Assembly (NCBI GenBank): GCA_038230415.1
Contig: JBBRNH010000001.1
Location: 116,374-180,373 of the forward strand
Direction of reading: 5' to 3'
Source: JBBRNH01 sp038230415
Lineage (GTDB): Bacteria; Bacteroidota; Bacteroidia; Cytophagales; Spirosomataceae
DNA: 64,000 nt
Positions 6,400-15,297 of the stretch are shown in pieces. The position numbers were made by a program, and so were the translations under genes. How positions within the stretch are numbered: the first letter of the stretch is position 1; each line of letters begins with the position of its first letter. The notes under the pieces are model-generated. The model made no database searches and had not been told where the DNA came from. It worked only from the letters and a program-made list of their open reading frames with translations.

Positions 6400-9303
6400 A
6401 TGAAGATACACTTCTCAAAAACCGATTTCTTTGAAGACCGCCATAACGGTCAGTTCGATGCCGATTTCCAGGAGATGCTCCGCGCCGTTGGCGTTGATTC
6501 GATTGACGAACTGATCGGGCAAACCGTACCCGCCAACATCCGGCTGCCTCGCCCGCTCGACCTGCCCGCACCCAAAGGCGAGCATGAATTTCTGAGCGAT
6601 TTCCGCAAACTCGCCAATCAGAACAAAGTCTTCAAATCATACATCGGGCAGGGTTATTACGACACGCTTACGCCCAATGTGATTCTCCGTAATATTCTCG
6701 AAAACCCGGCCTGGTACACAGCCTACACGCCTTATCAGGCCGAAATTGCCCAGGGGCGGCTCGAAGCCCTGCTCAATTTCCAGACCGTTGTCTGCGATTT
6801 GACCGGGTTAGAAATCGCCAATGCATCGCTGCTTGACGAAGCCACCGCTGCCGCCGAAGCCATGCACCTGCTGCACGCCACCAAGCCCAATGGCAAGAAA
6901 ACGGCCAATACATTCTTCGTCTCGAAACACTGCCACCCCCAGACGATTGACCTGATGATTACCCGCGCCACGCCCGTTGGCATCACGGTTCTCATTGGCG
7001 ACCACCGCAACGTTGACATCACCAATCCCGACCTGTTTGGGATGTTGCTGCAATATCCCGCTACCGATGGCGAGGTCTTTGATTACACCGATTTGATTGC
7101 CTCGGCCCACGAATTGGGCATCACCGTTGCCGTTGCTACCGATCTGCTGGCTCTGACCATGCTTACGTCGCCCGGCGAGATGGGTGCCGATGTTGTCGTT
7201 GGTTCGGCGCAGCGGTTTGGCGTTCCGATGGGCTTCGGGGGGCCACACGCGGCATTTTTTGCTACCCGCGATGCCTACAAACGCCAGATTCCGGGTCGGT
7301 TGATTGGCATATCGGTAGATGCTCAGGGAAACCCTGCCCTCAGAATGGCCCTGCAAACCCGTGAGCAGCACATCCGGCGCGAAAAAGCTACGAGCAATAT
7401 CTGCACGGCGCAGGTTTTGTTGTCAGTAATGGCGAGCAGCTACGCCGTCTATCACGGCCCGGAGCGGCTCCGCGCCATTGCCGAACGGACGCACGGACTA
7501 ACCAAGCTCTTTGTTGCCGCGCTGCGCTGGAAAGGCCACGAGGTGCTGACCGAAAACTTTTTCGATACCGTCACCATCGTGGTTGATGATGTGGAATCGC
7601 TGAAAAAATCGGCCCGCGCCAGTGAAATCAACCTGCGCTATTATGCCGACGAAGCCCGCGTTGGCGTATCGTTCGACGAAGCCAAAACAATGGCCGACGT
7701 TGCCGATTTACTCGATTTGTTCGGCATAAACGTTGACCTGGAAGCCATTGCCGACACGCTCGAAATTACGTGGCCGGCGCGACTGATTCGACAAACGCCG
7801 TATCTGACGCACCCCGTTTTCAATACCCACCACACCGAACACGGGATGCTGCGGTATTTGAAATCGCTCGAAGAAAAAGACCTGTCGCTGGTTCATTCGA
7901 TGATTGCGCTCGGTAGCTGTACCATGAAACTCAACGCCACCGCCGAGATGATTCCGGTAACGTGGCCGGCGTTTGGCCGGATGCACCCCTTCGCCCCAAA
8001 ATCACAAACGCTTGGTTATCAGCAGATTTTTGCCGACTTAAACGCCTGGCTTTGTGAGATTACGGGATTTGCGGCTATGTCATTGCAACCCAACTCCGGG
8101 GCGCAGGGCGAATACGCCGGGCTGATGACGATTCGGAACTATCACCTCAGCCGGGGCGATAGCCACCGCAACGTGGCCCTGATTCCGCAATCGGCCCACG
8201 GCACCAACCCGGCCAGTGCGGTGATGGCGGGCATGACCGTGGTGATCGTAAACTGCGACGAACGCGGCAATATTGACGTGACTGACCTGCGGGCAAAAGC
8301 CGAAGCGAACAGCACGAATCTGTCGGCGTTGATGGTCACGTATCCGTCAACACACGGCGTTTTTGAAGAAAGTATTCAGGAAATCTGCGCCGTGATTCAC
8401 CAGCACGGCGGGCAGGTATATATGGACGGAGCGAACATGAACGCTCAGGTTGGGCTGACTTCTCCGGCGGCTATCGGGGCTGATGTGTGCCACCTGAACC
8501 TGCACAAAACGTTCTGCATTCCGCACGGCGGGGGCGGGCCGGGCATGGGGCCAATCGGCGTGGTGGCGCACCTGGCGGAGTTTTTGCCGGGCCACGTTAC
8601 CGGAGCAAAAACGGAGAAAGGACAAGATAGGCAAAACGGTTTCGGTGCGGTGTCGGCGGCACCCTACGGTTCGGCCAGCATCCTGACCATTTCTTACGCC
8701 TACATTGCCATGATGGGCGGTGAAGGACTGACCAACGCTACCAAACGGGCGATTTTGAATGCGAACTACATCAAATCGCGGCTCGACGGGCATTACGATA
8801 CGCTCTACACCGGCACCAATGGCCGGGCCGCCCACGAGATGATTATTGACTGCCGCCCGTTTAAAACCAATGCCGGTATCGAGGTCGAAGACATTGCCAA
8901 ACGCCTGATGGACTACGGGTTCCACGCGCCAACGGTGTCGTTTCCGGTGGCCGGCACGATGATGATCGAGCCAACCGAATCAGAGTCAAAACCCGAACTT
9001 GACCGTTTTTGCGATGCCATGCTGGCAATCCGTGATGAAATCCGGGAAGTAGAAACCGGCGCGGCAGACCGCCAGAATAACGTGCTGAAACACGCACCCC
9101 ACACGGCTACCGTTGCCCTGTCTGATACCTGGAACCGCCCGTACAGCCGCGAGAAAGCCGTTTATCCGTTGCCCGCCGTGCGAAGCCGCAAATTCTGGCC
9201 GAGTGTAAGCCGGATTGATTCGGCCTACGGCGACCGGAACCTCGTTTGTTCGTGCGTCCCGACCGATGCCTACGCTGAGGTGGTAGCCGAAATGGTAGAG
9301 TAG
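6400..9303 (+). CDS. gcvP: Glycine dehydrogenase (decarboxylating), P-protein
   Basis: 967 residues from MKIHFSKTDFFEDRHNG. This start matches family N-termini better than the ATG 36 bp upstream. It is the full single-chain form: N-terminal half (YTPYQAEIAQGRLEALLNFQ, VVGSAQRFGVPMGFGGPH) and C-terminal half with the PLP-lysine motif LNLHKTFCIPHGGGGPGMG. P-protein decarboxylates glycine and passes the aminomethyl group to the lipoyl arm of GcvH. The other cleavage genes (gcvH, gcvT) are not in the window, as is usual in Cytophagales. A strong terminator follows. Confidence 0.98.
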   Translation: MKIHFSKTDFFEDRHNGQFDADFQEMLRAVGVDSIDELIGQTVPANIRLPRPLDLPAPKGEHEFLSDFRKLANQNKVFKSYIGQGYYDTLTPNVILRNILENPAWYTAYTPYQAEIAQGRLEALLNFQTVVCDLTGLEIANASLLDEATAAAEAMHLLHATKPNGKKTANTFFVSKHCHPQTIDLMITRATPVGITVLIGDHRNVDITNPDLFGMLLQYPATDGEVFDYTDLIASAHELGITVAVATDLLALTMLTSPGEMGADVVVGSAQRFGVPMGFGGPHAAFFATRDAYKRQIPGRLIGISVDAQGNPALRMALQTREQHIRREKATSNICTAQVLLSVMASSYAVYHGPERLRAIAERTHGLTKLFVAALRWKGHEVLTENFFDTVTIVVDDVESLKKSARASEINLRYYADEARVGVSFDEAKTMADVADLLDLFGINVDLEAIADTLEITWPARLIRQTPYLTHPVFNTHHTEHGMLRYLKSLEEKDLSLVHSMIALGSCTMKLNATAEMIPVTWPAFGRMHPFAPKSQTLGYQQIFADLNAWLCEITGFAAMSLQPNSGAQGEYAGLMTIRNYHLSRGDSHRNVALIPQSAHGTNPASAVMAGMTVVIVNCDERGNIDVTDLRAKAEANSTNLSALMVTYPSTHGVFEESIQEICAVIHQHGGQVYMDGANMNAQVGLTSPAAIGADVCHLNLHKTFCIPHGGGGPGMGPIGVVAHLAEFLPGHVTGAKTEKGQDRQNGFGAVSAAPYGSASILTISYAYIAMMGGEGLTNATKRAILNANYIKSRLDGHYDTLYTGTNGRAAHEMIIDCRPFKTNAGIEVEDIAKRLMDYGFHAPTVSFPVAGTMMIEPTESESKPELDRFCDAMLAIRDEIREVETGAADRQNNVLKHAPHTATVALSDTWNRPYSREKAVYPLPAVRSRKFWPSVSRIDSAYGDRNLVCSCVPTDAYAEVVAEMVE

Positions 9304-9327
9304 ATGTTCTCGCTTCTTGCTGATTTG

Positions 9328-9361
9328 ATAGCGCGGAAAGTAGTTTCCGCGCTATTTTTTT
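9328..9361 (+). terminator. Rho-independent terminator after gcvP
   Basis: Stem ATAGCGCGGAAA (9328-9339), loop GTAG, stem TTTCCGCGCTAT (9344-9355), then a T run to 9361. It lies 25 bp after the gcvP stop. Confidence 0.93.
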
Positions 9362-9449
9362 GTGGCTTAACGATGGGACTGATTTTATTACACGCTCAAA
9401 ACCACCGCAACCGATTACGGGACACACACCCTCGTTGGCGGGGGTTTAC

Positions 9450-9914
9450 TCAAAAAAATGGCTGGTTGATTGGCCCAACGTAGCCCGCAGGTTGAGCATA
9501 AACATCGAGCCATCGTTGCAGATAAAATCCAACATCGGGGTATAGCGTTAGGGTAGGCAAGTCACTGGCGGGTTTCCAGATAACGGCCAGCGCGGTTGTT
9601 TCGGCAGGGTTTAGAACAGGCTCGCCGGCTGTGATTTTTCCGCCAAAAACTAAGTGCAGTGTATCGTCTTTCCGTTCGGGAGTCAGCACTTCTCCGCCAA
9701 TCAATAAGTCGTTGTCATCATCTACTTTTATTTCAATGCCCAACTCCTCCATCAATTCGCGTTCAAGAGTTTGAAACAGCGTTTCGCCCCGGTCGGGATT
9801 TCCACCGGGCAGGGCATACACATCGTGGCCGTTGTAGCAATAGTGCATGAGCAGGAGTTCGGGTTTTCCCTGGGCAGACAGGCGCGAAAGGACAACGCTG
9901 GGGCGGACATTCAT
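9450..9914 (-). CDS. Nudix hydrolase
   Basis: 154 residues. The Nudix box is complete: G at GGNPDRGE, then E, then REL and EELGIE, fitting GX5EX7REUXEEXGU. Nudix enzymes cleave nucleoside diphosphates linked to another moiety, and substrate cannot be read from the box. The C-terminal tryptophan/aromatic segment (VGFYLQRWLDVYAQ) is family-variable. It is transcribed divergently from the OmpA lipoprotein gene. Confidence 0.92.
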   Translation of the reverse strand: MNVRPSVVLSRLSAQGKPELLLMHYCYNGHDVYALPGGNPDRGETLFQTLERELMEELGIEIKVDDDNDLLIGGEVLTPERKDDTLHLVFGGKITAGEPVLNPAETTALAVIWKPASDLPTLTLYPDVGFYLQRWLDVYAQPAGYVGPINQPFF

Positions 9915-10028
9915 ACAATTTTTCGGAATACAGACAGTTTTTGAGGAAATGGCCCTATTGTTGGTCTTTCATTGAAGAGAACCGCTTCCGAAACTAATAA
10001 ACTCGTTGCGTTTACCAATCCCAAAAAA

Positions 10029-10919
10029 ATGATAAAACAATTTTTGTTCGCCCTTGCCTTCCTGCCCTTGTTTCTGTCGTCGTGCGCGTCAAGCAAAAAG
10101 CAGTTAGCCACCCTGAAAGTTCAATATTCCGACCTCGAAACGGTCCGCAACAAAGCCACCGCCGACCTGGATAACTGCAACAAGGCTACCGCCGAACTGC
10201 AATCGTCCCTGAACCGGAAAGACACTGATTTAGACGCGCAAAAAAAGCAGGTTGCTGATTTACAGGCGCAGGTTGATTTTTTGAAGAAGACCAACACCAG
10301 CGTCCTCGACCGCATGGCCGACCTCTCGATTGTGACCAAAGCCGGTGCCGAGAGCATTCAGCGGTCACTCGAAACGCTCAATACCCAGAGCCGGGCCATC
10401 AATAACCTCAATTCTGCCGTGCAGCGCAAAGATTCGGTGAACCTGGCGTTAGTCATGAATCTGAAACGCTCCTTAGCCGACATCAACGATCAGGACGTGC
10501 AGGTTGAAGTCAAGAAAGGCGTGGTCTATGTCTCGATTTCTGACAAGATGCTCTTCGAACTTGGCAAGTATAAAGTGACCGACCAAGCCGAAACCGTGCT
10601 GGGCAAAGTGGCCCGCGTACTCAACGACCATAAAGAATTGGATATTCTGGTAGAAGGCCACACCGACGCGATTCCCTACGAAAACGGTCTCCTGCGCGAC
10701 AACTGGGACTTGAGCGTTCTCCGGGCCACTGCCGTCACCCGGCTCTTGCAGGAGAAATTCGGCGTTTCGCCTGACCGCATGACCGCCGGGGGCCGCTCAG
10801 AATACGCCCCCAAGCAAGACAACGCCACCGCCGACGGTCGGCGGATGAATCGCCGGACGGAGATTATCGTGACTCCTAAACTCGACCAGTTTTTTAACCT
10901 GTTGAGCAACGGCAAATGA
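10029..10919 (+). CDS. OmpA-family outer-membrane lipoprotein with coiled coil
   Basis: 296 residues from MIKQFLFALAFLPLFLSSC; an ATG 57 bp upstream lacks the signal sequence. The lipobox is LSSC. Residues of about 25-110 are heptad-rich (LKVQYSDLETVRNK, QKKQVADLQAQVDFLKK), predicting a coiled coil. The C-terminal OmpA peptidoglycan-binding domain is clear: VEGHTDAIPYENG, NWDLSVLRATAV and RMNRRTEI. It probably tethers the outer membrane to the cell wall. A perfect inverted repeat begins 8 bp after the stop. Confidence 0.93.
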   Translation: MIKQFLFALAFLPLFLSSCASSKKQLATLKVQYSDLETVRNKATADLDNCNKATAELQSSLNRKDTDLDAQKKQVADLQAQVDFLKKTNTSVLDRMADLSIVTKAGAESIQRSLETLNTQSRAINNLNSAVQRKDSVNLALVMNLKRSLADINDQDVQVEVKKGVVYVSISDKMLFELGKYKVTDQAETVLGKVARVLNDHKELDILVEGHTDAIPYENGLLRDNWDLSVLRATAVTRLLQEKFGVSPDRMTAGGRSEYAPKQDNATADGRRMNRRTEIIVTPKLDQFFNLLSNGK

Positions 10920-10926
10920 ATTTTCA

Positions 10927-10994
10927 GTGAAGAATGAATAGTGAAGAATATGCAACAGAAGCTATTCTTCACTATTCATTCTTCACTCTTCACT
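10927..10994. repeat. GTGAAGA-family palindromic element between convergent genes
   Basis: Perfect 24-bp arms at 10927-10950 and 10963-10986 (left arm begins GTGAAGAATGAATAG) around a 12-bp centre. The right side extends with further TTCACTC repeats into the ketosynthase gene, whose final codons and TGA stop are read from it. It could also act as a bidirectional structural terminator. Confidence 0.88.
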
Positions 10995-11987
10995 CTCTAA
11001 AACCATTGCCCCCAGCGATACACCAGCCGCCGACCCTACCAGCATCACGCGGCTGCCGGGTAAAATCCGGTTTGCGTCTAACGCTTCTGACAAACCCAAC
11101 GGAATCGAAGCCGCGATGCAGTTGCCAAACCGGGCTAAGTTTGTCCAGATACGGTTGGGTTCAATGGCGTAGGTTTTCATGAAATGGTCGAGACCAACGC
11201 GGCTCACCTGATGCGGCACGATTAGATCGAAGTCGCTGATGATGAGCCGGTTTTGTTCGAGCAGCGCATCAAAAAACGCCGTGAAACGGGGCAACGAAAA
11301 CCGCAGCAACTCGAAAGCATCCATCCGCAGAAAATAATCCACGTCAGTCAGTGCGTTGCCAGCAGGATACCGGGCCGCCCCACCCCCGGCTATGCCCACG
11401 AGGTTGGCTCCCTCGGCATGGGTCTCAAACCGCACATCCTGCACCCGAAACGTTGGCCCGCCCTCTAACTTAGGCTTGCCGATGATGAACGCAGCCGCAC
11501 CATCGCCAAACAAACAGTACGTTTTTGGGTCGGCGGAGTTCAAGGCCAATGACGCAATTTCGCTCGTCACGATGGCAATCCGGGCGTAACGACCCGTTTC
11601 TAAAAACGCCGTTGCTACGTTCAGCGCGACCACAAAACTCAGACACGTCGCATCAACATCGAAACTCGCCGTGCGCGGATTGGCCCCGGCTAATCTGTTC
11701 AGCAACAGGCAGGCGTTGAACGGAATCGGGCGGTCGAACGAGCCGGACGCACAGATAACCAAGTCTAAATCAGTTGCTTGTAGCCCCGCTTTATCGAGTG
11801 CGGTTTGCAGCGCAGCCGCGCCGAGGTCGGTATTGGTTTCGGTGGTGACCCAGTGGCGTTGGGCAACCCCGGCATGGCGCTCAGCCCAGCCACGTGGCAA
11901 ACCAAGCCGGTCTTCGAGGTCGGCAGATTGTACAATTCGGTCTGGTAATTTTCGGGCGTGGCCCAGAATGGTGAAGGCGTTTGGCAA
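10983..11987 (-). CDS. 3-oxoacyl-ACP synthase III-like ketosynthase
   Basis: 334 residues of the FabH/OleA thiolase fold. The catalytic triad is visible: Cys in DVDATCLSFVVAL, His in IVPHQVSRVGLDHF and Asn in LARFGNCIAASIPLG. The sequence around the cysteine differs from housekeeping FabH and is closer to pathway-specific ketosynthases that condense or transfer acyl groups. It is the last gene of the five-gene operon starting at 16372, only 13 bp after the adenylate-forming enzyme. The final residues ESEE and the stop codon derive from the palindromic element 10927-10994. Confidence 0.9.
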   Translation of the reverse strand: MPNAFTILGHARKLPDRIVQSADLEDRLGLPRGWAERHAGVAQRHWVTTETNTDLGAAALQTALDKAGLQATDLDLVICASGSFDRPIPFNACLLLNRLAGANPRTASFDVDATCLSFVVALNVATAFLETGRYARIAIVTSEIASLALNSADPKTYCLFGDGAAAFIIGKPKLEGGPTFRVQDVRFETHAEGANLVGIAGGGAARYPAGNALTDVDYFLRMDAFELLRFSLPRFTAFFDALLEQNRLIISDFDLIVPHQVSRVGLDHFMKTYAIEPNRIWTNLARFGNCIAASIPLGLSEALDANRILPGSRVMLVGSAAGVSLGAMVLESEE

Positions 11988-12000
11988 GTAGTTCAGGCGG

Positions 12001-13395
12001 TTAGGCAGTTATGTCGGGATGGCGTTTTACCCGGCGCAGTTTGGTTTCGGGTTCGCGCTCATGGTAATCTAAAAACGAGAACGAAACGCCCGAAATGCCC
12101 CGTTCAGTCAGCAAGTCAATCAAATTTTGCCGGATAGCATTGATTGTGGCTGGCTGTTGCCGGTAGGTTTCGTCTATGTAAATATACACCGATTCGGGCG
12201 CGTTTTGCCAAACGGCATAATTCAGTACGGAGCCATCGGCATCGCACACCGCCCGCCTGACATAATCGGGAAAGACCGCTACCGATTCGCCCGCGCCGTT
12301 CCTGAACAGCAGCACGTCATCGGCCCGGCCCTCGATCTTGCCAATCACGCCCAACGGCGACCCACACGGGCAGGGCGCGTCCGGTTCGAGTAGCACATCG
12401 TTGAGTTCATAGCGAATCAGAGCCTGGGTTTGGCGCGAAAAATCGGTGATAATCGGGTGATACCGTTTCTGTTCGGCATCTACATATCGTTTCTCCCAAT
12501 GCAGAAAATCTTCGTTTACGTGTAGCATTCCCATCGGACAGGTTGCGGCCAGGAACCCCTCCATGCACTGATACACCTGATGAATTACCGTGTGGAACGT
12601 TGCGGTCAGGTACTCACGGGTACGGTCGTCTAATACTTCGGCCACCGAAATCACCCGCTTCGGCCTGACAATCAGTCGGTTTTGGGCCTGATGTTGGGCT
12701 ATTCTGAGCAGGGCCGAGGGCTGGGCCACCAATATTGTCGGCGCAAAATCGGTAAGCGACTGCAAAGCGTCGGGGCTGTCGAGGTCAAGCGGGAAAAACT
12801 GCATCCTGACAAAACCGGCGTTTATGGCCTGATACAGGTTGCTGTTGGTGCGAAAGACAAACGCAATCCGCTCGCGCCGAAACGGATTCAGCCGCAAAAC
12901 CCGCACCAGAATCAGGGCCGCCCACCGCGCTATTTCGTCGCTGTTCAGCAAAAAAACACCCCGGTTGCCACTCGTTCCGGTCGAAAGGCCGACGGTCAGG
13001 CCGCGTAATTTTTGCCGGAACTGCCCGGTTTGTTCGGCTCGTTGGGCAAAGTCATGGGCTTCGGTGCGCGTGATTCCGGCGGTATTCAGGTCGGTAAAGT
13101 GCTGATTGAACGTGGCTTTGGTGATAATGGGGAAGTTTACCACCCCCAACCCCCTCCTAAAACAGGAGGGGGCTACGCCTGGAACATAGCAAAAGCTACG
13201 CTTTTGGTTTTTAGCCACCTCCTGTTTTAGGAGGGGGTTGGGGGTGGTCACATCCCGATAAGCCCCAAACCGCCGACCGGCCTGGCTCAGGTAGGTGGTT
13301 AGTTGCCGCTTTTGCCGACGCAGCAACGCTTCCCGCGATTTGGGCAAGCCGCGCCAGGAGAACAGGAGCCAATAAAAAAGAAGTTTAAGAAGCAT
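12001..13395 (-). CDS. Adenylate-forming enzyme (F390 synthetase/PaaK-like, TIGR02304 type)
   Basis: 464 residues. Motifs of the ANL superfamily seen include LTVGLSTGTSGNRGVFLL (the Ser/Thr/Gly phosphate loop), RYELNDVLLEPDAPCPCG and GKIEGRADDVLLF (hinge aspartate region). The family activates a carboxylate as an acyl-adenylate, in PaaK relatives followed by CoA ligation. Between AYRD and NFPIITKA lies a ~38-residue segment (VTTPNPLLKQE to FRRGLGVV) encoded entirely by a palindromic element (13139-13248). Relatives as I know them run directly into the FPI-K motif here. The frame is intact, so the protein may tolerate it as a surface loop. It is the fourth gene of the operon. Confidence 0.85.
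   Translation of the reverse strand: MLLKLLFYWLLFSWRGLPKSREALLRRQKRQLTTYLSQAGRRFGAYRDVTTPNPLLKQEVAKNQKRSFCYVPGVAPSCFRRGLGVVNFPIITKATFNQHFTDLNTAGITRTEAHDFAQRAEQTGQFRQKLRGLTVGLSTGTSGNRGVFLLNSDEIARWAALILVRVLRLNPFRRERIAFVFRTNSNLYQAINAGFVRMQFFPLDLDSPDALQSLTDFAPTILVAQPSALLRIAQHQAQNRLIVRPKRVISVAEVLDDRTREYLTATFHTVIHQVYQCMEGFLAATCPMGMLHVNEDFLHWEKRYVDAEQKRYHPIITDFSRQTQALIRYELNDVLLEPDAPCPCGSPLGVIGKIEGRADDVLLFRNGAGESVAVFPDYVRRAVCDADGSVLNYAVWQNAPESVYIYIDETYRQQPATINAIRQNLIDLLTERGISGVSFSFLDYHEREPETKLRRVKRHPDITA
13139..13248. repeat. Palindromic element translated in frame within the adenylate-forming enzyme gene
   Basis: Perfect 31-bp arms at 13139-13169 (ACCACCCCCAACCCCCTCCT...) and 13218-13248, with an inner hairpin AAAAGC-TAC-GCTTTT near 13191-13205. 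The same element, diverged, is intergenic at 21394-21499. Here both arms and the centre are coding on the minus strand with no stop. Confidence 0.95.
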
Positions 13396-13402
13396 ACTGT
13401 AT

Positions 13403-13500
13403 GTTTGCCACCGCCCCTAAGCTGTGGCTACGGTAAAGATGTATATTGGGGGCTGTAGCTACGGTAAATGTATAGCCACGGCTTAGGGGCGGTGGCAAAC
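13403..13500. repeat. GCCACCGCCCC-family palindromic element inside the operon
   Basis: Outer arms of 28 bp with one mismatch (left starts GTTTGCCACCGCCCCTAAGC at 13403; right ends at 13500). Inside are two near-identical direct repeats of CTGTGGCTACGGTAAA type separated by TTGGGGG. It fills the gap between the MBL hydrolase stop (13502) and the adenylate enzyme start (13395). It is distantly similar in its arms to the element at 26023-26101. Confidence 0.9.
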
Positions 13501-13501
13501 G

Positions 13502-14302
13502 TTAAAACGATGGAATATCATGGCTCGACATCAGCCGCCAATCGGGGTGGGCGGTTCGCAGACTTCGTAGTTTCTGCACCGTATCCTGATAAACCGGCCA
13601 ACTGTCTTTGATGGCTTTCACGATAGCCGGGGGCGTTTTAGCCTGACTGTCAAGTGTTTTGAGTTGCCAAACCGCATCGGCTATCCAAAACGTCGGTACG
13701 GTCAGCGTTGGCAAATACACGCCAAACTGATTGCGGGTGTGGCCGGGCAGATTCACCAAAAATACATCGGGGAGCCATTCCCAAACCTCGGTAAAGGGTG
13801 CCAATTCGGGGCGGGTGGCTCGTGGCAAGGTTTCGATGGGGAGCAGCCGTTCGGCAAAGTCGGAGGGCAGCAAATCGGGGTTGAACGCGCCCGCCGTTTG
13901 CCGTTGCCGACTCAGCCCAATAATCCGCTCATACTCGGTCCGGGAGCCGACAAACCGTGCGTTCGGAAAATCGCGGAGACCGCCGATGTGGTCATTGTGG
14001 TAGTGCGTAATCATGATTTGGCTCACATCGTCGGGGTTTAGGCCGGTTTGTCTGAGCCAGTGCGCGGCTGTGGTTTCGGCCCGCGTCTCGAACCCCAGCA
14101 GCCGATGGCCGAGCGATTCCAGAAAACCGGCATTCTCCATGTTTCGTGGAGCTAACCCCGTGTCAATCAGCACCAAACCCGCTGTCGGGTAGTCGAGTCG
14201 GGCCATGCCAATCGGCACCCGTATCCGCCGAAGCGGAGCCGACCGATCCATAAACCAGTGCAGCGGATGGCAATAACCCGCAGAAAACGGAGTGAGTGTC
14301 AT
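13502..14302 (-). CDS. MBL-fold metallo-hydrolase
   Basis: 266 residues. The zinc motif is THYHNDHIGG (HxHxDH), with downstream ligands in LPGHTRNQFGVYL and SSHDIPSF. The overall pattern resembles lactonase/thioesterase-type MBL enzymes. In the operon it could hydrolyse a thioester, lactone or phosphate ester of the pathway intermediate; this is inferred only from context. Its start overlaps the stop of the reductase gene by 4 bp (ATGA), implying coupled translation. Confidence 0.9.
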   Translation of the reverse strand: MTLTPFSAGYCHPLHWFMDRSAPLRRIRVPIGMARLDYPTAGLVLIDTGLAPRNMENAGFLESLGHRLLGFETRAETTAAHWLRQTGLNPDDVSQIMITHYHNDHIGGLRDFPNARFVGSRTEYERIIGLSRQRQTAGAFNPDLLPSDFAERLLPIETLPRATRPELAPFTEVWEWLPDVFLVNLPGHTRNQFGVYLPTLTVPTFWIADAVWQLKTLDSQAKTPPAIVKAIKDSWPVYQDTVQKLRSLRTAHPDWRLMSSHDIPSF

Positions 14303-15297
14303 TGTGTTTTATACCAGTTTACAAACTCCCGCAGCCCGTCGGCGGTGGTTTGGGTGGGTTCGTAGCCTAAGTAGTGCCGGGCATTGGTGATGTTTAACGT
14401 CATTGAGTGAGCCAACACGCTCACCGTGTAGCGCGTCAGGGCGGGTTCGTGGCCGGGGCGTTGCGGCAATTTTTCCAGGATTGATCCCATTGCCAGAGCC
14501 ACCGAATAGGGCAAGTGTTTTCGGGAGAAGGGCATACCTAAATCGCTGAAAACCCGCTCGATCTGTTCCCAAAGCAAGACGGGTTCGCCGTTGGTGATGT
14601 TGTATATTCGGTTCAGTGCGTCGCCGTTGGCGGTCAGGGCAAGTTCGATGGCGCGGGCTGCGTTACTCACGCAAGTCAGGTCGGCGATGTTTTGGCCGTT
14701 GCCAATCACGCGCAACCGCCCCGCCCGGTTAGTCTCGATGAGCCGGGGCATAATCACAGTGTCACCCGCACCAATCAGGGCGCGGGGCCGCAAGATCACA
14801 AACGGAATGTTGGCCCGGCTTAACTCGGTTTTCACGATTTGTTCGGCTTCAAACTTGGTGCGGGCGTAGTGATTTAAAAATCGGCGGGGCAGAGGGTCGT
14901 CTTCGCGCACCAGCAGTCGGTCGGTCAGGGCGGCATAGATGCTGGGACTGGAAATATACACGAATCGCTCAACCCGGTTTGCCACTGCCGCCCGAACCAA
15001 GTGCTTCGTGGTCAGGATGTTCTGCTCGTAAAAAGCACGGTATGGTCCCCACGCCGACGACAAAGCTGCAGCATGAACGATGGCCGTTGCACCGTCGCAA
15101 AGCGTTTGCACGAAGGCTTCATTTCGTAAATCACCGGGCAGAAACCGCGTTTCGAGGGTGCGGAAATGGTCACCCTTCGCGGGGTTTCGGCCCGTAACGG
15201 TGAGGGTTTTGGCCTGTCCTTTTTCGGCGAGATACTCCGTCAGTTGCCCGCCCAGAAAACCCGTTGCGCCGGTGATGATAACGTTAGGCGTTGCCAT
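14299..15297 (-). CDS. NAD(P)-dependent epimerase/3beta-HSD-like reductase
   Basis: 332 residues of the extended SDR family. The Rossmann motif is TGATGFLGGQL, followed by HAAALSSAWGPYRAFYEQN, and the active-site Tyr-Lys is in NHYARTKFEAEQIV with the preceding serine in VYISSPSIY. It resembles the OleD/3beta-hydroxysteroid dehydrogenase branch that oxidises or reduces 3-oxo/3-hydroxy groups. It overlaps the DUF3419 gene by 14 bp and the MBL gene by 4 bp, so it is firmly within the operon. Confidence 0.9.
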   Translation of the reverse strand: MATPNVIITGATGFLGGQLTEYLAEKGQAKTLTVTGRNPAKGDHFRTLETRFLPGDLRNEAFVQTLCDGATAIVHAAALSSAWGPYRAFYEQNILTTKHLVRAAVANRVERFVYISSPSIYAALTDRLLVREDDPLPRRFLNHYARTKFEAEQIVKTELSRANIPFVILRPRALIGAGDTVIMPRLIETNRAGRLRVIGNGQNIADLTCVSNAARAIELALTANGDALNRIYNITNGEPVLLWEQIERVFSDLGMPFSRKHLPYSVALAMGSILEKLPQRPGHEPALTRYTVSVLAHSMTLNITNARHYLGYEPTQTTADGLREFVNWYKTQ

